NCBI GenBank assembly: GCA_904420615.1
Contig: CAJFVY010000035.1
Location: 1-40,698 of the forward strand
Reading direction: 5' to 3'
DNA: 40,698 nt
DNA from: an uncultured Bacilli bacterium
GTDB lineage: Bacteria; Bacillota_I; Bacilli_A; RF39; UBA660
Shown in pieces: positions 17,062-24,138 of this stretch. Each line of letters opens with the position of its first letter. The stretch's first letter is position 1. Under the pieces are notes generated by a model that was not told the origin of the DNA, did no database searches, and saw only the letters and a program-made list of their open reading frames with translations. The position numbers and the translations under genes were made by a program.

Positions 17062-17589
17062 TTATATTTTTTTTTTACTTCCTGTCCAATACAACCTTGC
17101 TTGTTCTTTCTTTTTATTCAAAGAAATATTTTGCCTTAAGATAAAAGAAGCGTCACCAAGAAAAACTTTGCCGGTTAATTTTAATTTTAGTAATTGAAAA
17201 TTTTTCTTATTAGTCCTTTTAAAAATATTAATCCATTCGTTTATTTCTTCCTCAGTTTTACAAACATATAAACATTTTAATCTAGATGGCAATTCTGAAT
17301 TAATTTCTTTTCTTACCTCTTCAAACATTAATTCTCTTGTAATCATAGCATCATCATTTATTGTTTTAAAAATTAAATTAGCAATCTCTTTATTAAGTAT
17401 TAAATTATTGTTTTTTCGCATTTCCATTAAAAACTGATTAGCATCTTTTTCACTTTCTAAATGTTCACAATTATAAATCTCGTAATAAAAATTATTAAAT
17501 TCTTCACCGATTTTTAAAACATCACCTACTTTTAACTTATTACCTGTATTAATATGATAATAAACTTCATCAATTATATTACTTAGCAT
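17062..17589 (-). CDS. DUF2441-like protein
   Basis: 175 residues. It begins YYHINTGNKLKVGDVLKIG and ends with blocks ELPSRLKCLYVCKTEEEINE, LKLTGKVFLGDASF and QARLYWTG, the pattern I recognise from DUF2441 proteins. Their function is unknown. The fold may relate to ADP-ribosyltransferase-like domains, but that is only an inference. AAAGGTG precedes the ATG. It lies between the DUF4932-like gene and an IS66 relic, in an accessory-looking patch. Confidence 0.6.
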   Translation of the reverse strand: MLSNIIDEVYYHINTGNKLKVGDVLKIGEEFNNFYYEIYNCEHLESEKDANQFLMEMRKNNNLILNKEIANLIFKTINDDAMITRELMFEEVRKEINSELPSRLKCLYVCKTEEEINEWINIFKRTNKKNFQLLKLKLTGKVFLGDASFILRQNISLNKKKEQARLYWTGSKKKI

Positions 17590-17627
17590 TTTAAATCACC
17601 TTTTTCTTAAACATTTATACTATTTTA

Positions 17628-18090
17628 TCACAAATTTGTATATATTAAAACTTCCATTAACAAAGTAAATAACTCATTCAAATAAATTTTTATATTATTT
17701 CCATATATTACCGGACTAGAAGTAATGTTTTGAGGAGTAGTTGGATAGCAAGCATGTTTTATTAAGACTTTTTCTACTTTAATATCTGTTTCGTAAGTTA
17801 CAACTAGTGTATTATTTTCTGTTAATTTATTTTTATTTTCTATCATTTTATCTATTTTTTCCTGATTTCTGGCGATTGTTGATAATTACTTTTTTATATC
17901 CATTAGTGGAAGAAGGCTTACTATAATTAGAACTATCTTTATCGTTATTATTTTTTAATCTTTCATTTTCAAGTAATAATTCTTGAACTTTTTTATTTGC
18001 CTTTTCTAGTTCTTTTGTAAGTTTCTTATTATTTTCATTTAATTCTTCAAATTGTTTATAAACATCATGTACATATCCTTTTGTTGTCAT
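17628..18090 (-). pseudogene. IS66-type transposase relic
   Basis: Two small minus-strand frames are remains of one IS66-like transposase. The first (17848-18090, 80 aa) is the N-terminal leucine-zipper segment with LLLENERLKNNNDKDSSN and KPSSTNGYKK, typical of IS66/DUF6444 N-termini. It ends at a TAA instead of running into the Gly/His-rich region. The second (17628-17846, 72 aa) resumes in another frame with TPQNITSSPVIYGNNIKI, the block just before the catalytic domain. The middle and all DDE catalytic residues are missing, so it is dead. No terminal inverted repeats found. Confidence 0.75.
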
Positions 18091-18161
18091 ATCTAATACC
18101 TACCTTTGTTTTTATTATAAACAAACTGTAACTTCTAAATTGTCATAAATTTAGTAAATTA

Positions 18162-18190
18162 TTGTTTTAAGAACAAGCGTTCGTTATAAT
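18162..18190 (+). promoter_or_regulatory. Promoter of the small hydrophobic peptide gene
   Basis: TTGTTT (18162-18167), exactly 17 bases, perfect TATAAT (18185-18190) on the plus strand. The spacer is almost filled by a LexA-type operator. Confidence 0.8.
18171..18182 (+). promoter_or_regulatory. LexA (SOS) box inside the promoter
   Basis: GAACAAGCGTTC is an exact GAAC-N4-GTTC, the core of the Gram-positive LexA/DinR operator, and it fits the R-N-R-Y centre. It sits between the -35 and -10 boxes, where bound LexA would block RNA polymerase. No second copy was noticed elsewhere in the window. Inference: the gene is DNA-damage inducible. Confidence 0.8.
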
Positions 18191-18217
18191 ATATTTAGGA
18201 ACATTTAATAGTTGGGT

Positions 18218-18250
18218 GCTACCTCTGACTTTACAGATAGGAGGTGATGC
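18218..18250 (+). promoter_or_regulatory. 5'UTR hairpin burying the Shine-Dalgarno
   Basis: ACCTC (18221-18225) pairs with GAGGT (18241-18245), locking the AGGAGGTG ribosome-binding site into a hairpin. Outer GC/GC pairs (18218-18219 with 18249-18250) extend it. Also, TTGGGTGC (18212-18219) can pair with GCACCTAA (18341-18348) at the 3' end, one G-U included. That resembles the 5'-3' foldback of type I toxin mRNAs. Confidence 0.6.
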
Positions 18251-18252
18251 TT

Positions 18253-18336
18253 GTGAGTAAGAAAAATTTTTTGATCTTTTCTTTAATCATTATCATCCTT
18301 TTACTTATAGCATTACTTTTTGTAATTCTAAAATAA
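18253..18336 (+). CDS. 27-aa hydrophobic peptide, candidate SOS-induced type I toxin-like
   Basis: A GTG start 8 bases after AGGAGG gives a 27-residue peptide. It has an MSKKN head, one continuous hydrophobic stretch of about 21 residues rich in Ile/Leu (LIIIILLLIALL), and a single terminal Lys. An in-frame ATG 6 bases earlier would give 29 residues but lies too close to the SD. A promoter with a LexA box precedes it, a SD-sequestering hairpin covers its start, and a strong terminator follows. It should be a single-pass membrane peptide. Layout and size resemble E. coli TisB, an SOS-induced membrane toxin, without evident sequence kinship. No antisense antitoxin promoter was found, so toxicity is only inferred. 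Confidence 0.65.
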   Translation: MSKKNFLIFSLIIIILLLIALLFVILK

Positions 18337-18340
18337 AAAT

Positions 18341-18370
18341 GCACCTAACTCAAGCTTTGAATTAGGTGCT
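18341..18370 (+). terminator. Terminator of the small peptide gene
   Basis: GCACCTAA (18341-18348) and TTAGGTGC (18362-18369) form the stem, with further TCAA/TTGA pairing inside. It starts 4 bases past the stop codon. Its 5' arm can also pair with the mRNA 5' end. Confidence 0.75.
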
Positions 18371-18461
18371 ACACAAATTATTGGGTAACACTCAACACGG
18401 CAATATTGAATGTTCCTTTAATATTTTATGATTTTTTCTTCATCCATATACATAATAACAC

Positions 18462-18513
18462 AAAAACGACTTTCTGACAAGTCGTTTTCTATTGTTACGC
18501 GAAAGTTCGCGTT
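18462..18513 (-). terminator. Two hairpins downstream of tRNA-Arg
   Basis: On the minus strand, ACGCGAA / TTCGCGT (18496-18512) comes first. AAAACGACTT / AAGTCGTTTT (18463-18488) with a T tract then acts as the intrinsic terminator of the tRNA-Arg transcript. The latter is symmetric and could also stop plus-strand transcription. Confidence 0.65.
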
Positions 18514-18524
18514 TACTATCAATC

Positions 18525-18601
18525 TGGTGTCCCAGAAGGGATTCGAACCCCTGACACCCGCCTTAGAAGGGCGATGCTCTATCCAGCTGAGCTACTGGGA
18601 C
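18525..18601 (-). tRNA. tRNA-Arg (anticodon UCU)
   Basis: Cloverleaf with acceptor GTCCCAG / CTGGGAC, D-arm AGCTCAGCTGGATAGAGC, anticodon loop CTTCTAA (anticodon TCT at 18565-18567), T-loop GGTTCGAATCC, discriminator A and encoded CCA. It reads AGA, the dominant Arg codon in this AT-rich genome. Confidence 0.97.
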
Positions 18602-18632
18602 AAAAATGATATTTTTTTCAAATACCAATATA

Positions 18633-18661
18633 AATATATACCAAAAAATACAAGTTGGCAA
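18633..18661 (-). promoter_or_regulatory. Promoter of tRNA-Arg
   Basis: TTGCCA (18656-18661), 17-base spacer, TATATT (18633-18638) on the minus strand, 32 bases ahead of the mature 5' end. Confidence 0.65.
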
Positions 18662-18887
18662 GCAAAAAGTGAGAATATTATGTATTTTTTACAATGGGAA
18701 GTACATACAATATCAAAAAAAATAAACTTTAATATACTAGTAAATCTAGTAACTTTTCCTATATATCTAATACTTTACCACTATTGTTTCTTCTAATTTT
18801 GCAACACATTGTTCAAACTGATATCGTGCAACTCTTTTTTCCATGTATTTTCTCACTAACTAGTAATAAAATCAAAGATATACATTT
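18662..18887. other. Gene-poor stretch between tRNA-Arg and the Hpt-receiver gene
   Basis: About 230 bases (18602-18921 with the flanking sites) without a convincing gene. A 25-codon minus-strand frame (18767-18844, starting MEKRVARYQFEQ) and a 38-codon plus-strand frame (18680-18796) are open but lack good ribosome-binding sites. Either may be a remnant. Confidence 0.4.
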
Positions 18888-18910
18888 AAGAGCCATTTAA
18901 AATGGCCCTT
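18888..18910 (-). terminator. Terminator of the kinase/Hpt-receiver unit
   Basis: AAG-A-GCCATT pairs with AATGGC-C-CTT, with the downstream T run on the minus strand weak, 12 bases past the stop at 18922. Confidence 0.6.
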
Positions 18911-18921
18911 ACTAATTTATA

Positions 18922-19695
18922 TTAATGAGCATATTGAATAGTCTTATCCACTACTGTCTTAATATCACGTTCATTAAATGGTTTTCTAATGACATCAACA
19001 ATTGGATATTCAAATGCTTTTGCTAGTAAATCATTACTACCAAGACCTGTAATAATAGAAACTGGGATCTTATCAAATAAATTATTATTCTTAAAATATT
19101 CTAATACTTGGAAACCATTTACATTTGGCATATTAAGATCTAATAACATACCAACAATTTTAGTATTAGAAGAATTAATAATTCTTAAAGCTTCTTCTCC
19201 ATCACTAGCCATTAATACTTCAAATTGATTATTAAAAATCTTTTGAATAAAGTTCTTAATAACAGCTGAATCATCAACCACAATTAAAGCTCTATCTAAT
19301 TTGGGCATTGTATAAGTAGTTGTAGTTCCAACTTCTTCTAATCCTAAATATTGTTTTACTAAATGAACAATACGATCTAACTCTTGAATAAAAGAATCAA
19401 AATTTTCTGTCACATAGTACATATTATTTTGTTTACTAGCCATTTCATGTTGATAGGCAAGATCTGCTAAATGATCAAATCCAAAATATTTAGAATCACT
19501 CTTAAGTCCATGAACTAAGATAGAATAATTAGCCATATCTCCTGTTTCTTTATATTGTTTAATTTTAGATTCTTTTTCATCTACATCTTCTAAGAAATCA
19601 CTTAAAGTATCATCATAAGTTGCCATATCCCCAAATAACTCCAAACTTTTTTTTACATTTACTCCATTATTAATTAACAAATTTACATCTCTCAT
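18922..19695 (-). CDS. Hpt domain + receiver domain response protein
   Basis: 257 residues. The N-terminal histidine phosphotransfer domain (about 1-120) has its phospho-His at His62 (VHGLKSDSKYFGF). The C-terminal receiver domain (about 133-257) has acidic Asp141/Asp142, phospho-acceptor Asp186 (LLDLNMP) and Lys in RKPF. No DNA-binding or enzymatic output domain. It overlaps the hybrid kinase stop by one base (TAATG), so the two are translationally coupled and almost certainly form one phosphorelay: kinase His, receiver Asp, Hpt His, receiver Asp. The final output must be encoded elsewhere or act by protein contact. Confidence 0.9.
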   Translation of the reverse strand: MRDVNLLINNGVNVKKSLELFGDMATYDDTLSDFLEDVDEKESKIKQYKETGDMANYSILVHGLKSDSKYFGFDHLADLAYQHEMASKQNNMYYVTENFDSFIQELDRIVHLVKQYLGLEEVGTTTTYTMPKLDRALIVVDDSAVIKNFIQKIFNNQFEVLMASDGEEALRIINSSNTKIVGMLLDLNMPNVNGFQVLEYFKNNNLFDKIPVSIITGLGSNDLLAKAFEYPIVDVIRKPFNERDIKTVVDKTIQYAH

Positions 19696-21521
19696 TATTT
19701 TTCCTCCTTAGTTAAATATTTATCGAGAACTTCATCTAGTTCCTTTTTATTAATTGGTTTAGCCAAATAATCATCAAATCCTAAAGCTAAATAGTCTTCT
19801 TTCATACCACTAACAGCATTTGCAGTCAACACAACAACAGGTGTCTTAAAATCAGGATTTTCTTTCAATTTAGCAAATGTTTGTTTACCACTCATTACAG
19901 GCATCATATCATCCAATAAAATTAAATCATAATACTCACTAGCTACTTTGTCTAAACATTCTTGCCCACTCATGACTGAAGTAATATCAACTTTATATGG
20001 AACCAGTAGACGGCCTGCAACCTTTAAATTAAGTTTATTATCATCTACTATCAATACCTTCTTGCCAGGATAAATTTTAATTTCATTAGAAACTATCTCT
20101 TTCTTTTCTTGTGCTTTTTGAGTAACTATTCTTTGATCAATCGATACCGTAAACTTGCTTCCTTTACCATAAACACTTTGTACTACTAAACCGCCATGCA
20201 TTAATTCTACTAATTTTTTAGTGATTGCAAGCCCAAGACCAGTTCCTTCAATCGTAATATTCCGTTCCTCATCAAATCTCGTAAACTTATCAAAAAGCTT
20301 ATCAATTTTATCTTTTTTAATACCAATACCAGTATCTTCTACAGCAATAATTAACCTACATACATCATTATGAATAACAGAATTAACATAAAAATCAATA
20401 GAACCCTTTTCAGTATATTTTACAGCATTCGTTAGAATATTCAGTATAACTTGTTTTACTCTAGCATAATCTCCATATAGTGTATCAGGAATATCTTCTG
20501 AGAAGTGAGTTCGGAATTCAATTGGTTTTTCATTTCCTAACCTAGCTTTCGTAAGGACGACTAGTTCATTTAAAATTTGATATGGATGATACGTAGTATT
20601 TACAATTTCTAATTTACCTGCTTCAATTTTAGAAATATCTAGAATACCATTTACTATTTCTAAAAGGCTATCAGATGCCATTATAATATCTTTTACATCT
20701 TCTTTAGCTTTAGATGGTAAGCCTTCTTCCTCTGACAATACCTGGGAAAGACCTGTAATAGCATTAAGTGGTGTTCTAATTTCATGAGACATATTAGATA
20801 AAAATTCTGTCTTAGCCCTATTTGCTTTATCAGCTTGATTTCGAGCAATATTTAATTCTTCTATCATCTTCATATCTGGATTTTCAAGAGTAAAATACAT
20901 AAGGAAAGTAACAAAGGCTTCTACTGACGTCAAAAGAATCATAGATGGGAACATATATTGTATAAAAGTAGCTATAATACCTAAAAACATAAAAATAAAT
21001 AAGGGAAAGAATTTCTTAATATTAACACTACGAATATTACAAAGCATAACAATAATCATAGCAAAAATGCCTATAAACGATATAATATAAACACCATTAA
21101 CAGCAGGTCCATATGGGAAAATAGCATTTTTTTCTGTATTGAAATACATCGGCAATGCTATAACGCATAAAACAGACGCCAAAAATATGACTGTTAGTAT
21201 TTTTATTAATCGTTTACAGGCATTAAATGTCTTATCTTTTTTAGAGATAACAAAAACATACATAACAAATAAATACATCCATGACATAAAGTAAATCAAA
21301 ACGCTTTTAGTCAATAAAAAATAAATAATAGATGAGGTACTAACTCCTAAATAATTGATAATAAAACTAATATTATCTAAAAGTACACCGACTAGAGTCA
21401 CCACAATTAAAATAGAATAAATTTTATTTTCCAAATAATCAATCCGCTTTTTGGAATAATAAACTATTACTATTAAGAATATATAAAATAAACTGCACAC
21501 CGAAAATGCTAAACTATTCAT
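19695..21521 (-). CDS. Hybrid sensor histidine kinase
   Basis: 608 residues. The N-terminus (about 1-212) has seven hydrophobic segments without a periplasmic sensor domain, so it is an integral-membrane 7TM-type sensor. HisKA domain with phospho-His246 in SNMSHEIRTPLNAI. HATPase domain with N box (ILTNAVKYTEKG), G1 (VEDTGIGIKKDKID) and G2 (GTGLGLAI). A C-terminal receiver carries phospho-acceptor Asp537 (LLDDMMPVMSG). The ligand is unknown. Partner is the coupled Hpt-receiver protein just downstream. Start supported by AGGAAGTG. Confidence 0.93.
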   Translation of the reverse strand: MNSLAFSVCSLFYIFLIVIVYYSKKRIDYLENKIYSILIVVTLVGVLLDNISFIINYLGVSTSSIIYFLLTKSVLIYFMSWMYLFVMYVFVISKKDKTFNACKRLIKILTVIFLASVLCVIALPMYFNTEKNAIFPYGPAVNGVYIISFIGIFAMIIVMLCNIRSVNIKKFFPLFIFMFLGIIATFIQYMFPSMILLTSVEAFVTFLMYFTLENPDMKMIEELNIARNQADKANRAKTEFLSNMSHEIRTPLNAITGLSQVLSEEEGLPSKAKEDVKDIIMASDSLLEIVNGILDISKIEAGKLEIVNTTYHPYQILNELVVLTKARLGNEKPIEFRTHFSEDIPDTLYGDYARVKQVILNILTNAVKYTEKGSIDFYVNSVIHNDVCRLIIAVEDTGIGIKKDKIDKLFDKFTRFDEERNITIEGTGLGLAITKKLVELMHGGLVVQSVYGKGSKFTVSIDQRIVTQKAQEKKEIVSNEIKIYPGKKVLIVDDNKLNLKVAGRLLVPYKVDITSVMSGQECLDKVASEYYDLILLDDMMPVMSGKQTFAKLKENPDFKTPVVVLTANAVSGMKEDYLALGFDDYLAKPINKKELDEVLDKYLTKEEK

Positions 21522-21547
21522 ATTCTACACTTCCTATTTCTATATTA

Positions 21548-21576
21548 AGTATGCCACAGAAATATTTTGAACGCAA
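21548..21576 (-). promoter_or_regulatory. Promoter of the kinase/Hpt-receiver unit
   Basis: TTGCGT (21571-21576), 17-base spacer, CATACT (21548-21553) on the minus strand, 26 bases before the ATG at 21521. Confidence 0.5.
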
Positions 21577-21626
21577 CAAATTGTTTATTTTTTAACAGTT
21601 TATTTTACATTTTATAGGTAAATTAA

Positions 21627-21650
21627 AATAAGCAGAATAAACTGCTTATT
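21627..21650 (-). terminator. Terminator of the acyl-CoA synthetase-like gene
   Basis: AATAAGCAG / CTGCTTATT, 9-bp stem with a 6-base loop and T-rich tail on the minus strand, 3 bases past the stop at 21654. Confidence 0.8.
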
Positions 21651-21653
21651 TAA

Positions 21654-23474
21654 CTATTTTTTTACTTTCACATTTTGTTTTGTTGTATTTTCGGAATATT
21701 TTATTTGTGCAATGGCTTGTATCTCTAAAGTACGAAAATCAATTTTACCATTAGGTGTATAAAGTAGTTTATCAACGGATTCAACATATCCTGGAACAAC
21801 CTCAGCTGATATAGATTTAGCAACAAAATCAGTTACATATTTTTTTAATTCATTTTCAGATAGTTTATTTTTGTAGTTTTCTTTTAATACTGTATATACA
21901 TAAGGAACTGTTCTGCGAACCTCATCCGGAACTCCTACTACTACACATTGATCAATAAATGGTAAGTGACTAATAGCTTCTTCCATTATTGGTGGATAGA
22001 CTTTATCAACTCCACATACAAATTGTCTCTTATAGCGTCCTTCAACATGAATCTCACCATCATGATCTATAGAACCAAAATCTCCTGTATAAAACCAGCC
22101 ATCTTTAAAGGCCTTAGCCGTTTCTTCAGGATTATTGTAATAACCCAAAGCCATGGATCTACCTGTTACGACAATTTCACTACGTTGATCATACTTTAAT
22201 TCCTCACCTGTTTCACGATCAACAATTTTGACATTATTGAAAGGAAGTGGATAGCCTACTGTACCAATTTTATTCTTTTCACCACATTTTACTGCAACTA
22301 CTCCACACATTTCAGTATTACCATAACCATTAAATATAGCATTTTTCATACCACGATTCAAATAAAATTGGTTTAACTCATTATATTTACTTATATTTAA
22401 TTTCTCGCCACCAGTTACCGCTACTTTAACATATGATAAGTCGGCATGTTGTAGTTCTCTACTTTTAGCTCCTGCTTCATAATGGATAGGACCGCCATAA
22501 ATTACGTTTGGTTTTAGTTCTACAATTTCTTTACCAAAAGTAGCTGGAGAAGAAGTAGGAAGCATATACATATGTAAACGCTTACATAAAGACAAATGCA
22601 TTGTTGAAAGACCATATGCCATAAATTGTGGTAATGGATTATATAGGGTATCTCCTGCCACTACATCACCCATTAGATATTTATGTTGATAAACAGTAGC
22701 ATTAAGAGCATCATCTGATAAAATAACTCCTTTATGTACTCCAGTAGTTCCACCAGTATGAACCATTAAGAAACCACCATTGCTAGCCAAAGCACATTCT
22801 ACCATTTTACTATCTTTAAACATGTTAATATACTTATTTTTTTTAGAAAGTGGAAGGTTTCCTTCAAAAAAGTATTTCAAATTAGCTACATTTTCAAACA
22901 ACTTAAATTTGATATCTTTATCCTCTTTTTTTATAGCAGATTGAAGTGGTGATACGATAGAAACAAAATCTAAAGGATGTTCTTTTCTGATTTTTTTAAC
23001 ACTACTATATACATTATTAATTCCTAGAAAAGCTTTTACATCACCATTTACAATATCATGTCTTAAAGTTTCTAAATTAGAGCGTGGATCAATATTGCAT
23101 GGTATAGCACCAATTTTATTTAAAGCATAAATAGCATAAACAGATTCTGGCATATTAGCAAGAGCTAATCCTACGATATCTCCCTTTGTAATTCCTTTCT
23201 TAATAAAAGCTTTTTGAAACTCTTCTATTCTAGTATGAATTTCTTCTGCCGTTATTTTATTCTTAATATATTCAATTAATATATCATTCATATGATCTTT
23301 TGTAGATTCATAAAAATAATCATATAAAGACATCTTAGGAAAATCAGTTTCTGATATTCCTTCTGGATAATGTTTTAACCATGGTTTATCAATACTTGGA
23401 TACCCTGTTAAAGTGTTTTTTAAAGCATAATCTTTAGCTTTAAAGTTTTCATTTGCTACTTCTAAATTTTTCAT
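21654..23474 (-). CDS. AMP-forming acyl-CoA synthetase-like enzyme
   Basis: About 606 residues of the ANL superfamily. The AMP-binding P-loop HTGGTTGVHKGV, the adenine motif NGYGNTEMCG, the hinge GWFYTGDFG, KRQFVCGVDKVYPPIMEE, and the C-terminal catalytic Lys in TPNGKIDFRTLE are all present, so it should be active. Long-chain fatty acid or another carboxylate is activated to its CoA ester, and the substrate cannot be told. No membrane segment. ATG 23474 is preferred over the TTG 3 bases upstream, being 8 bases from GGAGG. A strong promoter (23608-23635) and a ~124-nt structured leader with a terminator hairpin precede it, suggesting attenuation control. Confidence 0.85.
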   Translation of the reverse strand: MKNLEVANENFKAKDYALKNTLTGYPSIDKPWLKHYPEGISETDFPKMSLYDYFYESTKDHMNDILIEYIKNKITAEEIHTRIEEFQKAFIKKGITKGDIVGLALANMPESVYAIYALNKIGAIPCNIDPRSNLETLRHDIVNGDVKAFLGINNVYSSVKKIRKEHPLDFVSIVSPLQSAIKKEDKDIKFKLFENVANLKYFFEGNLPLSKKNKYINMFKDSKMVECALASNGGFLMVHTGGTTGVHKGVILSDDALNATVYQHKYLMGDVVAGDTLYNPLPQFMAYGLSTMHLSLCKRLHMYMLPTSSPATFGKEIVELKPNVIYGGPIHYEAGAKSRELQHADLSYVKVAVTGGEKLNISKYNELNQFYLNRGMKNAIFNGYGNTEMCGVVAVKCGEKNKIGTVGYPLPFNNVKIVDRETGEELKYDQRSEIVVTGRSMALGYYNNPEETAKAFKDGWFYTGDFGSIDHDGEIHVEGRYKRQFVCGVDKVYPPIMEEAISHLPFIDQCVVVGVPDEVRRTVPYVYTVLKENYKNKLSENELKKYVTDFVAKSISAEVVPGYVESVDKLLYTPNGKIDFRTLEIQAIAQIKYSENTTKQNVKVKK

Positions 23475-23477
23475 CAA

Positions 23478-23605
23478 CTATTCCTCCTAAAAATAAAAGA
23501 GATGGTTCTTTCCATCTCTTTTTTATTACCTATCGAGAGAAGGAGCGAGCAAAATATTAAATTATAATACTTCTACAACGTCAATACTTCTCCGACATTT
23601 GTAGA
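23478..23605 (-). promoter_or_regulatory. Structured leader with pseudoknot potential and terminator (candidate riboswitch/attenuator)
   Basis: The minus-strand leader of the acyl-CoA synthetase gene has hairpin 1, TCTACAA / TTGTAGA (23572-23605). Its loop carries GGAGAAG (rc of 23587-23593), able to pair with CTTCTCT (rc of 23536-23542) 45 bases downstream, a pseudoknot. Then comes an 11-bp terminator, AAAAGAGATGG / CCATCTCTTTT (23495-23522) with a TTTTATTTTT tail, right before the ribosome-binding site. TCTCT in the pseudoknot arm could instead pair with AGAGA of the terminator arm, giving two exclusive states. It matches no riboswitch class I know. Confidence 0.55.
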
Positions 23606-23607
23606 CT

Positions 23608-23635
23608 ATTATATTGGCATTTAATAAAATGTCAA
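23608..23635 (-). promoter_or_regulatory. Promoter of the acyl-CoA synthetase-like gene
   Basis: Perfect TTGACA (23630-23635), 16-base spacer, perfect TATAAT (23608-23613) on the minus strand. The -35 box contains the TGA stop codon of the upstream 67-residue gene. Confidence 0.85.
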
Positions 23636-23835
23636 GTATTTTGCGTTACTTTCTCGAGTTCATCACGGCAATAAGATTTTACTTCATGATTTTCAAGTTC
23701 TACTTGTAACAGATTACCAATTTTAAAGACGATCGTCCCTACTTCTTTGGTATCAACTACCATTACCGTATCATCTACGTAAAAATCATCATTATCATTA
23801 TCGTCATATGTTGTATTTCTAACAATCAAGCCCAT
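23632..23835 (-). CDS. Small hypothetical protein, possible SH3/KOW-like fold
   Basis: 67 residues, acidic N-terminus (YDDNDNDDFYVDD), then DTVMVVDTKEVGTIVFKIGN and LLQVELENHEVKSYCRDELE. The short alternating hydrophobic pattern suggests a small beta-barrel, but the family is not recognised. AGAAGGAG precedes the ATG, and its own promoter lies at 23862-23889. Probably monocistronic and not part of the synthetase transcript, which has its own promoter. Confidence 0.65.
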   Translation of the reverse strand: MGLIVRNTTYDDNDNDDFYVDDTVMVVDTKEVGTIVFKIGNLLQVELENHEVKSYCRDELEKVTQNT

Positions 23836-23861
23836 AAAAATCTCCTTCTCATCTTAATTAG

Positions 23862-23889
23862 AGTATAACATATTTTTTTATTAATACAA
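23862..23889 (-). promoter_or_regulatory. Promoter of the 67-aa gene
   Basis: TTGTAT (23884-23889), 16-base spacer, TATACT (23862-23867) on the minus strand. Confidence 0.6.
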
Positions 23890-23893
23890 AGAA

Positions 23894-23911
23894 AAAAAGC
23901 TTACGCTTCTT
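23894..23911 (-). terminator. Terminator of the HD-yceD-rpmF unit
   Basis: AAGAAGC / GCTTTTT with a 4-base loop that is the rpmF stop context (GTAA), then a T run on the minus strand. Confidence 0.6.
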
Positions 23912-24119
23912 GTTTTTCTTCATCTTTTGTTACAACAACTTTACCTTTGTAACTTCCACAATTAGGGCAAACACGATGAGGTTTAATCATTTCACCGCAA
24001 TTAGAACATTTAACCATACCAGGTAGATCTAAAGCATTATGACTCCTTCTCATTCTCTTTCTTGTCTTTGATACTTTTCTAAAAGGTACAGCAAACATTT
24101 GAATTTCTAATTTTAACAT
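23901..24119 (-). CDS. rpmF: Ribosomal protein L32 with N-terminal prosequence
   Basis: 72 residues from the ATG at 24119, chosen because AAGGAGTG sits 5-6 bases upstream. The core [22 protein letters not shown] and the four-Cys zinc ribbon ([16 protein letters not shown]) identify bacterial L32 of the 50S subunit. Canonical L32 starts (M)AVPFRK. Here nine residues MLKLEIQMF precede AVPFRK. They closely resemble the L27 prosequence of Firmicutes (such as MLKLNLQFF), which the Prp protease removes before Ala. The internal ATG two codons before AVP lacks a ribosome-binding site. It follows the YceD (DUF177) gene, the usual neighbour of rpmF. Confidence 0.95.
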   Translation of the reverse strand: MLKLEIQMFAVPFRKVSKTRKRMRRSHNALDLPGMVKCSNCGEMIKPHRVCPNCGSYKGKVVVTKDEEKQEA

Positions 24120-24138
24120 GTTTTCACTCCTTCCTATA

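Noticed and set aside
17848-18090. Functional small coiled-coil protein
   Set aside because: The NNNDKDSSN/KPSSTNGYKK block is an IS66 transposase N-terminus, and the next frame continues the same transposase.
18428-18796. Plus-strand 122-codon ORF
   Set aside because: It runs straight through the antisense of tRNA-Arg and its terminators, and has no ribosome-binding site or protein-like composition.
18767-18844. 25-codon minus-strand ORF starting MEKRVARYQFEQ
   Set aside because: Protein-like composition but a weak ribosome-binding site and no homology judgement possible. Left as a possible remnant.
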